Shown here: in pieces, positions 7,946-14,915 of the stretch
Position numbering within the stretch: the first letter of the stretch is position 1
How the letters are laid out: every line of letters begins with the position of its first letter
NCBI GenBank assembly: GCA_022424925.1
Contig: JAKMGM010000152.1
Coordinates: forward strand, 1-26,198
Direction of reading: 5' to 3'
DNA length: 26,198 bases
DNA from: Candidatus Poseidoniaceae archaeon
GTDB lineage: Archaea > Thermoplasmatota > Poseidoniia > Poseidoniales > Poseidoniaceae
The notes under the pieces: model-generated
Databases searched by the model: none
Seen by the model: only the letters and a program-made list of their open reading frames with translations
What the model was told of the DNA's origin: nothing
Translations under genes and position numbers: made by a program

Positions 7946-8968
7946 GTGAGCGAAGACAGCGTCATGGGGAATTTCCTCGGGTTGCCCGAAACGGGTGACG
8001 ATGTAGACATCGTCGTGCTGCCCCTCCCGTATGAACTCACAACGTCCTACGGGCAGGGAACTGCGCAAGGTCCAGCTGCATGTTTGGCTGCGAGCGCTCA
8101 AGTCGAACTCTACGACGCAGAACTCGGCGCCGACCTCCCGACTTCGCTTCGCATCCATACGGCACCGGAATGGGACGGAGAGGGCAGAACGCTTGCTGAA
8201 CAACTCGACAACATATGTTCCTACCTTGGACCGTGGTTCGGCGGTGATTGTTTTCCGGTCGCCCTCGGTGGAGAACACGGCATCCTGCCGCCACTTGTTC
8301 AGGCGGCGCTACATCACCCGCTCATCGACGGCGACCTGAGTCGCCTGACCGTGGTTCAAATCGATGCGCACGCTGATTTGCGCGACGAACTCGACGGTGA
8401 ACCCTACTCTCATGCATGCGCCGCAGGGCGAAGTTTAGATCTCGGCATTGGACGCCTGCTGCAAGTTGGTATCCGAGCTTATTCAAAACAGGAGGCTGAA
8501 CTGATACGTAAGGATGAACGCATCACGACCTTCTTCGCTCGAGACACGCAATCACCAACATACGGTCAAGAGGCGTGGAGTGCATGGCTGGCGACCTTGT
8601 CAACACTCTCGGGACCTGTTCACCTCACCATCGACATCGATGGATTGGACGGTAGTCTCGTTCCAGCAACTGGAACGCCTGTGCCGGGTGGTTTGTCGTT
8701 CTGGCAGGCGGTTGAAACAATTCAAGCGGTTTTTTCCGCCCCTGATGCCGTGATTATCAGTGCAGATGTCAACGAAATCGCCGCTCAAGAAGACGCACCG
8801 CTTACCGAGTTCACCGCAGCCATGCTGGTGAGTAAAGTCATCGCTTCGCACATCAAAGCACGTAATGAAGGGCGCTGGGAAGCACGTTCAACCGCGAAAG
8901 GAAAGCAACGTGGAACGACTGCTTCAACATACTTTACCGAACATATTGATGGCTCTCGACGAGCATGA
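7946..8968 (+). CDS. speB: Agmatinase / ureohydrolase-family protein
   Basis: A manganese ureohydrolase of 340 residues. The metal ligands are all present: H111 in GGEHG, D140, H142 and D144 in DAHADLRD, and D230 and D232 in DIDGLD, followed by the family stretch GTPVPGGLS. It should release urea from agmatine or, as in several archaea, from N1-aminopropylagmatine, giving putrescine or spermidine. Arginase or formiminoglutamase activity is less likely given the neighbours, an AdoMet decarboxylase and a DHS-like protein. The frame begins with GTG at 7946, preceded by AGGGCAGGGAT. An ATG at 7964 is an alternative start that loses only six residues. It is the first gene of a three-gene unit. Confidence 0.88.
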   Translation: MSEDSVMGNFLGLPETGDDVDIVVLPLPYELTTSYGQGTAQGPAACLAASAQVELYDAELGADLPTSLRIHTAPEWDGEGRTLAEQLDNICSYLGPWFGGDCFPVALGGEHGILPPLVQAALHHPLIDGDLSRLTVVQIDAHADLRDELDGEPYSHACAAGRSLDLGIGRLLQVGIRAYSKQEAELIRKDERITTFFARDTQSPTYGQEAWSAWLATLSTLSGPVHLTIDIDGLDGSLVPATGTPVPGGLSFWQAVETIQAVFSAPDAVIISADVNEIAAQEDAPLTEFTAAMLVSKVIASHIKARNEGRWEARSTAKGKQRGTTASTYFTEHIDGSRRA

Positions 8969-8981
8969 TAGATACATGAAC

Positions 8982-8988
8982 GAGGTGA
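8982..8988 (+). promoter_or_regulatory. Ribosome binding site deciding the speH start
   Basis: GAGGTGA lies five bases before the ATG at 8994 and matches the archaeal anti-Shine-Dalgarno sequence well. It favours this start over the earlier in-frame ATGs at 8949 and 8976 and over the long open frame from 8865, which overlaps the ureohydrolase gene. Confidence 0.65.
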
Positions 8989-8993
8989 ATACG

Positions 8994-9383
8994 ATGGAAC
9001 AATTCGATGCACACGGCGCTCATGTATTCCTCGATTACACCGGCTATGAACCGCAACAGAGCGAAGATGGCAAATGGATGCTTTCACTCATGGAGCGAGC
9101 CGTCGATGCGTGTCGTATTCGAAGGGTTCACGCCCATGTGGAGCAATTTGACGGATCCCTCTCACCACCAGGTTTTGCGGCTGTCGTCCTGCTGGATGAA
9201 AGCCATGTTACCGCTCATTGTTATTCAGAGAAAGGTTGGCTGGCAATTGACTGTTTTACGTGCGGCGGTTCTGACCCCAATGCGTTGGCAGATCTCATCC
9301 ATCAGTACCTTACCGAGCGTATGCCCCAAATCATACTGAAGCGTCGACAGCATCAACCGAGATTCTTGCATGGAGGGGAATAA
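8994..9383 (+). CDS. speH: S-adenosylmethionine decarboxylase proenzyme (SpeH type)
   Basis: A pyruvoyl enzyme that decarboxylates AdoMet to supply aminopropyl groups for spermidine. The protein is 129 residues, the normal short prokaryotic form. The self-cleavage site is LDESHVTAH: S70 would become the pyruvoyl group, H75 helps processing, and C90 in DCFTCGG is the catalytic acid. The S-to-H and S-to-C spacings (5 and 20 residues) match the known bacterial/archaeal enzyme. The start was set by a strong GAGGTGA five bases upstream. It follows the ureohydrolase by 25 bases and its stop is one base before the GTG of the next gene, so co-translation is likely. No spermidine/aminopropyl synthase lies in the window. 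Confidence 0.92.
   Translation: MEQFDAHGAHVFLDYTGYEPQQSEDGKWMLSLMERAVDACRIRRVHAHVEQFDGSLSPPGFAAVVLLDESHVTAHCYSEKGWLAIDCFTCGGSDPNALADLIHQYLTERMPQIILKRRQHQPRFLHGGE
9372..9378 (+). promoter_or_regulatory. Ribosome binding site for DHS-like gene
   Basis: GGAGGGG lies six bases before GTG 9385 and within the last codons of speH. The in-frame ATG at 9370 has no such site, so GTG is the more probable start. Confidence 0.6.
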
Positions 9384-9384
9384 G

Positions 9385-10341
9385 GTGACAATTCGAAACT
9401 TCGTCAAAGAACATTTTCGTCATTTCAACGCCGGCGAGTTTGCTGCTGCAGCGAAATCATTGACCGATTTTCTTAGCAACGGAGGGAAAATGTTCCTCAC
9501 CCTTGCTGGTGCGATGAGTACGGCAGAACTCGGCCGAAGTTTGGCGCCAATGATACGCGCCGGTCACATCGCAGGGATTTCATGTACTGGAGCAAACCTC
9601 GAGGAAGACATGTTCAATTTAGTCGCTCACAACTCGTATGTGCGTATCGAAAACTGGCGAGAACTTTCCGCCGAGGACGATGCAAATCTGTTGCTCAAAA
9701 AATTAAATCGGGTCACAGACACGTGTATCCCTGAAGGTGAAGCCTTTCGGAAAATCGAGAAACATATTCTCTCATCGTGGAAACATGCTGATGAAGCATC
9801 AGAAGCAAAACTACCCCACCAGTTCTTTTACGACCTCTTGAACAGTGGTGCTCTTGAAGATGAGTATGAAGCCGAACCAGAAAACTCCTGGTTACTGGCT
9901 GCTGCTGAGGCTCAACTCCCGCTGTTTGTCCCTGGATGGGAGGATTCGACGCTAGGCAACATCTTCGCTGCTCGGTGCATTGAAGGCAAAATTAGTTCTT
10001 CAACCGTCAAAAGCGGTATCGAATACATGATTGAACTCACACACTGGTACGAGCGTATGGAACAACCATTGGCTTTCGTTCAGATCGGAGGCGGCATTGC
10101 TGGAGACTTCCCAATATGCGTGGTTCCGTTGTTGCATCAAGACTTGGAACGTGATGTTCCATTATGGTCGTGGTTTTGTCAAATCAGCGAAGCGACTGCA
10201 TCGTACGGTGGCTATTCAGGAGCCCCACCAAACGAGAAAATCACTTGGGGAAAACTGGCAGTCGATACGCCAAAATTCATGATTGAAAGCGATGCAACAC
10301 TGGTGGCGCCAATGTTGTTTGGCTATGTTCTCGACCTGTGA
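9385..10341 (+). CDS. Deoxyhypusine synthase-family protein (DHS-like branch)
   Basis: The N-terminal part has HFRHFNAGEFAAAAKSL, GKMFLTLAGAMSTAELG and SCTGANLEED, which belong to the deoxyhypusine synthase fold (NAD-dependent transfer of the spermidine butylamine group). Near the C-terminus, ITWGKL provides the catalytic Lys (K290). The classical eukaryotic/archaeal motif with GGGI followed by paired His is not present: here it reads GGGIAGDFPICVVP, and SEATASYGGYSGAPPNEK replaces the usual SGARPDE region. This resembles the bacterial 'DHS-like' branch as I recall it. Substrates could be aIF5A lysine (hypusine pathway) or a free polyamine (homospermidine-type reaction). The length is 318 residues from GTG 9385. 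It is the last gene of the speB-speH unit, and the surface protein gene follows after 51 bases. Confidence 0.82.
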   Translation: MTIRNFVKEHFRHFNAGEFAAAAKSLTDFLSNGGKMFLTLAGAMSTAELGRSLAPMIRAGHIAGISCTGANLEEDMFNLVAHNSYVRIENWRELSAEDDANLLLKKLNRVTDTCIPEGEAFRKIEKHILSSWKHADEASEAKLPHQFFYDLLNSGALEDEYEAEPENSWLLAAAEAQLPLFVPGWEDSTLGNIFAARCIEGKISSSTVKSGIEYMIELTHWYERMEQPLAFVQIGGGIAGDFPICVVPLLHQDLERDVPLWSWFCQISEATASYGGYSGAPPNEKITWGKLAVDTPKFMIESDATLVAPMLFGYVLDL

Positions 10342-10392
10342 GCCAACCGGTGGCTGCGAATACAGCAAGGCACAAGTCTTGAAGAGGAGTAG

Positions 10393-13300
10393 ATGCGACA
10401 CAAAACCATGAGCACGCGGAAACCTACGCTCGCCATCGTTTTGTTTGCAATGATGGTTTTACCATTGGTCGTCTCCGTGTCAGCAGAAGAACAACCGGCT
10501 GCACCAACCATCACGACTTCATGGCTCGAGGGGGATTCTGGACTCAACGAACATGCCTACATGCTGACCTTTGCCGACAACGGCTCGTACCAAATCGAAG
10601 TTGAAGTTACGCATCGAAGCAACGGAGAGAATTTGCAGAATGACGTGTTCATTTCGTGGTCATCGGATGACGGTCAGCGAACGGCACGAGCCGTTGCAAA
10701 TACCAGCCTTTCATGGGGCGACGAGATTCATGTCAGCGTGACGGTTATGTCATGGGATGGCGTTGCACTCAGTGAACCACTCGAAACAACGCGCTCGTTC
10801 ACGGTAGGAACATGGAATCAACCTATGGCCGACCATGAAGTGTTGCTGAAAACAAGTTGGGACCTCGACCAGACCTACATGACCGATGACGGGGAACAGG
10901 GTTTCTCTCTGGCGTTCAACGGACAGGGTTGGCAGATGCGTGAAGGGAATGTGCTCAACTCGTGGGAACTTGGCAACGGTACATTGACAACGTTGGAAAA
11001 CACCGACGACAGTTCGACGAACCTCACGCTTCATCTCGACTCCATATGGAAGAACGAAACGGTGCAATCCGGCGTCTTGACCTCACAGGTCTTTGACGCT
11101 CGAGGGAGTGGAATGTTGCATTTGGTAACCTACGACGGCAGTTCTGTCAGCGAAATTACCGCTGATGTCTCACAAGGCTGGTTCAACCGTTCGATGATCG
11201 ATGGCGATTTGTCTGAGCGGCTTCGCATTGAAGCGACTGGCGATTTGGATATTACCGATGTTGACGAAAACGGACAGGAAACGCTCAACGTCACCGGAGA
11301 TGTCGGTGTCTTTTTCCTCGAAACATGGGATGAAAATGGCGTCAGAAAACTTCAGCACACTCAATTTGAGGCGCTTGCTGACATGAAATTGACGGATGAA
11401 GATTTTACAATGGACATTTCGCTCGACGGGTTAACGGTTTTGGAACGGTGGGAAGATAACGTTCGTACCGAACAGAAAAACGAACTCATCGGGCAAGGAA
11501 CATTCGGCCTCAATGAGGAAGAGGACAACGCAAGCATCATGATTAACGGCACCATTTACGATTTCCATGTATTGACCGAGGGGGGGCTCACGGTTATCGA
11601 CGATTTACACATGGATGGAACCATAACCGGGGATGCACAAGGTACCTTTGGCATCATGCGAACCATCGAAGAATCCGGAATGCAAGCCAACGCAACTCAG
11701 GTTGAGTTCGAAGTCAATGTGATTCACCAAGACACGTGGTTCAACATTACCGGCATCAACGGTGGTAACTTTTTCGACGACCAAGGAGTTGGAGCCACAC
11801 ATAACGAATCATGGGATTATCAAGTGGTTCAATCCGATTGGGAAAACCGAACGGTTCGGCTGGTTTGGGTCGAATCGGGAGCAGACCCCTCAAGCGGTGA
11901 CGAGCGCCCTGAAAACAGCCCGAAACAAGTGAATGCTACGCAACCCGAAACTGAAGAAATTCTCGGTAACATCACCATTTCTCGAGAAACAGGGCTCATG
12001 CCCATCCCAATGGTCCCTGGCGACACCTTACGTCTTGCCGACCAAGATGGGTTGGCTCTTGTCGTTACCGCTCAGTCGACCGGAAATGACCCACGAGATG
12101 GTTTCAATTTACATGTTGTGAACTGGATAGGGGCGTACGAAAACGTTGGTACTGCATCAGGTTCTATCGTCGACCAAGGACCGCTCATGGGCTTGCTATC
12201 AAGCGTCAATCGAGTATTGGAACTTCCTTATGGTGAAGAAAACGAATCTGCAAACTTTACAGAATCACAGGCTGTTGAGCGAATTGTTTCTCCATCGATT
12301 GTAACGGCAGAAAACAACACAGCTCCAAGCATGGTTGAACTGTACATTGCTGAAGGAGTTGTGTACGGAGAGGGAGGCAATGCCGGTACGCTGGTAGTGC
12401 ACGTTCAGGATGCTGAATTTAATGTCGAAACGGTCACAGTAGACCTTACCCCTATCGGTGGGGACGTAACGACACTCAACGATAGAGGACTCGACGGTGA
12501 CTCAACGGTTGGCGATGACCGGTACTCCACTCGCATTCTGGTTCAAGGATTAGCGGTTGGGAACATCACGCTGAACGTGACGGCTACAGATGAATGGGGA
12601 CTTCGCGCTGAGGAGGCTGGAACGATCGAGGTCTTCAATCAGGGACCACGCCTCCATGCTTTGGAAATTTTCCCGAACACGGGACCACGAGGAACGGTCA
12701 TGATTGTCAACGCAGAAGCCTACGACGGACATGGTGTCGCCAGCGTTCAAATTGACTTGAGGGACCTCGGTGGAGAACTTGACGCTCTGACGCAAAATGG
12801 TGGTGTTTGGGCTGGAAATTTCACCGTTCCGAATTCGACAACACCCGGTAAACAACCGATTACATTTGTCTTGACCGACACCTACGGACAGCGAACCATC
12901 ACGACATACTGGCATGCTGATGGCATGAATGCCTCACGCCAAGCGATTTACGGGCCACATCATATTTCAGATCACGTCATGCAAGAAATCACCATAGATG
13001 TGCTCAATACCCCTCCAACGATTACCAATCCAGGCTCTCTGTCCATCGTTCGAGAATCCAGTAGTACGACCGTCGTGCTCGAAGTTCCAATTCGCGATTA
13101 TGACGGGGTGCTTGTCGCTCGAGCAAACCTTGGCGTCTTCACCCCGTTCACATCACAAGAGACCTGGCAAACCATGCACGATGATGGCAGTAATGGCGAT
13201 GCAATTGCTGGTGATGGCGTGTATTCAGTCGAACTGCAAGTGCGCAACAGTATCCCGCTTGGAACCCATGAAATCCTCATTCAGGCATCGGATATCTTTG

Positions 13301-13506
13301 GTGAAGTAGGCCAAACAGAATCGCTGGCAGTGCAGTTGACAGAAGAAGACAGTGTTGTTCCTGGTGTCGAAAGCGCCTTCCTGTCGACAAACGTTCTCAT
13401 CGGACTGCTGGCAGTCTTTGCAATCGGTGGAGCAGCAGTTGTCTTTTTGTCAATTCGCAATTCACCTCAAAAGCAAGATGGCGAGGACCGTTTTGGATTC
13501 AAGTGA
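10393..13506 (+). CDS. Large secreted surface protein with C-terminal anchor
   Basis: A protein of 1037 residues with a signal peptide (hydrophobic LAIVLFAMMVLPLVVSVSA, cut before EEQPA) and a single hydrophobic helix near residues 1004-1024 (STNVLIGLLAVFAIGGAAVVFL), followed by a charged tail. It is therefore held at the cell surface with almost everything outside. There are many NxT/NxS sites. The body is beta-rich. The last third contains two related Ig/cadherin-like modules, each with a DG..GD...GDxxYS motif (near residues 695-710 and 930-950), like those seen in extracellular repeat proteins. No catalytic motif was recognised, so a role in adhesion, glycan binding or the envelope is a guess. 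GAGGAG stands three bases before the ATG at 10393, and a second ATG at 10408 is an alternative. tRNA-Gly follows. Confidence 0.82.
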   Translation: MRHKTMSTRKPTLAIVLFAMMVLPLVVSVSAEEQPAAPTITTSWLEGDSGLNEHAYMLTFADNGSYQIEVEVTHRSNGENLQNDVFISWSSDDGQRTARAVANTSLSWGDEIHVSVTVMSWDGVALSEPLETTRSFTVGTWNQPMADHEVLLKTSWDLDQTYMTDDGEQGFSLAFNGQGWQMREGNVLNSWELGNGTLTTLENTDDSSTNLTLHLDSIWKNETVQSGVLTSQVFDARGSGMLHLVTYDGSSVSEITADVSQGWFNRSMIDGDLSERLRIEATGDLDITDVDENGQETLNVTGDVGVFFLETWDENGVRKLQHTQFEALADMKLTDEDFTMDISLDGLTVLERWEDNVRTEQKNELIGQGTFGLNEEEDNASIMINGTIYDFHVLTEGGLTVIDDLHMDGTITGDAQGTFGIMRTIEESGMQANATQVEFEVNVIHQDTWFNITGINGGNFFDDQGVGATHNESWDYQVVQSDWENRTVRLVWVESGADPSSGDERPENSPKQVNATQPETEEILGNITISRETGLMPIPMVPGDTLRLADQDGLALVVTAQSTGNDPRDGFNLHVVNWIGAYENVGTASGSIVDQGPLMGLLSSVNRVLELPYGEENESANFTESQAVERIVSPSIVTAENNTAPSMVELYIAEGVVYGEGGNAGTLVVHVQDAEFNVETVTVDLTPIGGDVTTLNDRGLDGDSTVGDDRYSTRILVQGLAVGNITLNVTATDEWGLRAEEAGTIEVFNQGPRLHALEIFPNTGPRGTVMIVNAEAYDGHGVASVQIDLRDLGGELDALTQNGGVWAGNFTVPNSTTPGKQPITFVLTDTYGQRTITTYWHADGMNASRQAIYGPHHISDHVMQEITIDVLNTPPTITNPGSLSIVRESSSTTVVLEVPIRDYDGVLVARANLGVFTPFTSQETWQTMHDDGSNGDAIAGDGVYSVELQVRNSIPLGTHEILIQASDIFGEVGQTESLAVQLTEEDSVVPGVESAFLSTNVLIGLLAVFAIGGAAVVFLSIRNSPQKQDGEDRFGFK

Positions 13507-13529
13507 GCACTTCGGTGAGCCGACAACCG

Positions 13530-13535
13530 TTTATA
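13530..13535 (+). promoter_or_regulatory. TATA box of tRNA-Gly(GCC)
   Basis: TTTATA lies 28-33 bases before the first base of the tRNA, the usual place for an archaeal TATA box if transcription starts at or near the mature 5' end. Confidence 0.6.
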
Positions 13536-13562
13536 CCCCCGTTCTTTGGGATGAATATCCCT

Positions 13563-13634
13563 GCGAGCGTAGTGTAGCGGTTATCACCGAGCGTTGCCAA
13601 CGCTTGAACCCGGGTTCAAATCCCGGCGCTCGCA
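13563..13634 (+). tRNA. tRNA-Gly (anticodon GCC)
   Basis: A full cloverleaf is visible. The acceptor stem is GCGAGCG with CGCTCGC. The anticodon stem ends in GCG/CGC around the loop TTGCCAA, which gives anticodon GCC (GGC and GGU codons). The T arm is CCGGG-TTCAAAT-CCCGG. The discriminator is A at 13634 and CCA is not encoded. No intron is present. Oligo-T tracts follow at 13656-13671. Confidence 0.95.
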
Positions 13635-13655
13635 CTTTTGGCTCTCAGTAACTCG

Positions 13656-13671
13656 TTTTTCTGCGTTTTTT
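13656..13671 (+). terminator. Oligo-T terminator after tRNA-Gly(GCC)
   Basis: Two T runs (13656-13660 and 13666-13671) lie 22-37 bases after the tRNA end and before the alba promoter region. Oligo-T stretches without a hairpin are the common archaeal transcription terminator. Confidence 0.5.
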
Positions 13672-13745
13672 GATGCCTATCGCTTGCCTTCATCATCCCT
13701 AAGTATTAACGGCTGTGGCCTGCTTCAATCGATTAGGGGAGAGAC

Positions 13746-14066
13746 TTGACTGAACGACGTTCCATCTACATTGGCAAAAAACCACTCCACGCCTACGTTC
13801 GAGCCGTCGTCATGGCTATGGAAGAAGGCCAACGACAAGTGCAACTGGTCGCTCGTGGAGCAACGATTGGACGGGCAGTTGATGTGGCTGAAATCTGTCG
13901 CCGACGGAACGGCATCATTGCACAAGGTTTGCCCGAAACGGTACTCATTGGGGAGATACAATGCTCGTCGGAAGTCTTGACACAAGAGGGGCAAAAAGAC
14001 CGCACTGTCAGTGTTTTAACCATCGAACTGGACGGCGTTGGCGAAGTCCCGCTCGAAGAGGAATAA
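13746..14066 (+). CDS. albA: Alba chromatin / RNA-binding protein
   Basis: A small basic DNA/RNA-binding protein that coats archaeal chromosomes as a dimer. The N-terminal IYIGKKPLHAYVRAVVMA matches the Alba signature, with the lysine pair (K11, K12) that in other Alba proteins contacts DNA and is regulated by acetylation. The stretch GRAVDVAEICRRR (42-54) forms the second helix. The 106 residues are near normal, with a short acidic tail. The gene starts with TTG at 13746; no ATG is possible without losing the core. AGGGGAG five bases upstream supports this, and AAGTATTAA at 13701-13709 is a possible TATA box. Its stop is directly followed by the stop of the convergent arsC-like gene, with no base between them. 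Confidence 0.95.
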   Translation: MTERRSIYIGKKPLHAYVRAVVMAMEEGQRQVQLVARGATIGRAVDVAEICRRRNGIIAQGLPETVLIGEIQCSSEVLTQEGQKDRTVSVLTIELDGVGEVPLEEE

Positions 14067-14429
14067 TTAGGCATCGAGCATTCGAAGTCTGCGTTCAATT
14101 TCGTCAGCTGTTGCTTCGTACACACGCAAGTGCTGACCAACTGGGTCTTCAAGCCCCCAATCCTCGTCAATTCTCATCAAAGGACAGTTGACACCGCAAC
14201 CCATTGAAATGACCATATCATAATCCTCTGCCGAAAAGTCATCGACATTTTTCGGCTTCATACCTTCGGAGGAAATACCTCGTGCATTGAGAACGACGAC
14301 CGCATTTGCGGCGATGTTTTCGGCTGGATGCGTGCCGGCTGAATCCGCTGTATGGCCCAGAGACCGAGCAATTCCTTCAGCCATTTGTGAACGGCAAGAG
14401 TTCCCTACACATACGAAGAGAAGGCGCAT
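14067..14429 (-). CDS. arsC: Arsenate reductase / low-molecular-weight phosphatase family
   Basis: A protein of 120 residues starting MRLLFVCVGNSCRSQMAEG, with the phosphate loop C7-x5-R13 of LMW tyrosine phosphatases. NSCRSQMAEG is typical of the thioredoxin-coupled arsenate reductase branch. Two further cysteines in MGCGVNCP (C78, C82) fit the redox relay of that branch, and D95-P96 is the usual general-acid motif. Arsenate reduction is therefore more likely than phosphotyrosine hydrolysis. The start at 14429 was chosen because upstream codons to 14540 show no family similarity and would cross the divergent promoter. A TATA-like box at 14451-14458 is 22-29 bases upstream, so the mRNA may be leaderless. 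No ArsB, ArsM or ArsR gene is nearby. Confidence 0.85.
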   Translation of the reverse strand: MRLLFVCVGNSCRSQMAEGIARSLGHTADSAGTHPAENIAANAVVVLNARGISSEGMKPKNVDDFSAEDYDMVISMGCGVNCPLMRIDEDWGLEDPVGQHLRVYEATADEIERRLRMLDA

Positions 14430-14450
14430 GTGATTCCATCCAATCCAGTG

Positions 14451-14458
14451 TATATATT
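14451..14458. promoter_or_regulatory. Shared TATA-like box for divergent genes
   Basis: TATATATT lies in the 53-base gap between the arsC-like gene (-) and a small membrane protein (+). It is 22-29 bases from the first and 25-32 bases from the second start codon. Both distances suit leaderless archaeal transcription, and the element is nearly symmetrical. Confidence 0.55.
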
Positions 14459-14482
14459 CATTTTCTATGTACAAACAATCTA

Positions 14483-14878
14483 ATGTCGAGCAGACATGCA
14501 CGAAGCATGAATGAGGAGAAGGGCAGTCTGTTCCGTGCAACTTGCATCACGGCTACGGTGTATGCTGTCCTGTTTCTTGCACACATTGTTGCCGCAGCCA
14601 GTGGATGGAATACGGTGTTCAGAGCAGTGGCTCTGCTCATCACCTTACTCACATTTAGCGTCGGTATATGCATACGTATGCTTGCTGGATTGAGTCAAAA
14701 AAAGGACAAGCAACGCGCTACAGTAACCGGCATCTGCTTCGGAATCCCGCTGGCGGCAGGCCTCGCGTGGGCCTATGCAGAACAGTCGTTTGACCCCATG
14801 CTCACCTTCGCATTCATTGCCCTCACGCTCACAGTCCATTTCATCGACCGAGCAGTCTACATGCGAGACACGGTTTGA
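14483..14878 (+). CDS. Small four-helix membrane protein, function unknown
   Basis: A protein of 131 residues with a short charged N-terminus (SSRHARSMNEEKG) and four hydrophobic segments, roughly at residues 17-38, 40-62, 73-91 and 94-116 (ending TVHFIDRAVYMRDTV). No known motif was recognised. The open frame extends left to 14306 but that part overlaps the arsC-like gene. ATG 14483 fits the TATA box at 14451-14458 for a leaderless mRNA, and ATG 14507 is an alternative. It lies 37 bases ahead of the Mrp-type ATPase on the same strand and could be co-transcribed with it. Confidence 0.65.
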   Translation: MSSRHARSMNEEKGSLFRATCITATVYAVLFLAHIVAAASGWNTVFRAVALLITLLTFSVGICIRMLAGLSQKKDKQRATVTGICFGIPLAAGLAWAYAEQSFDPMLTFAFIALTLTVHFIDRAVYMRDTV

Positions 14879-14915
14879 AAGATGGGTTGAAGTAGAGCCT
14901 GTCGGTGCTTAACCC

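Noticed and set aside
14306..14482. Extended start of the small membrane protein.
   Set aside because: The extension is antisense to the arsC-like gene and crosses the TATA-like box. ATG 14483 fits that box.
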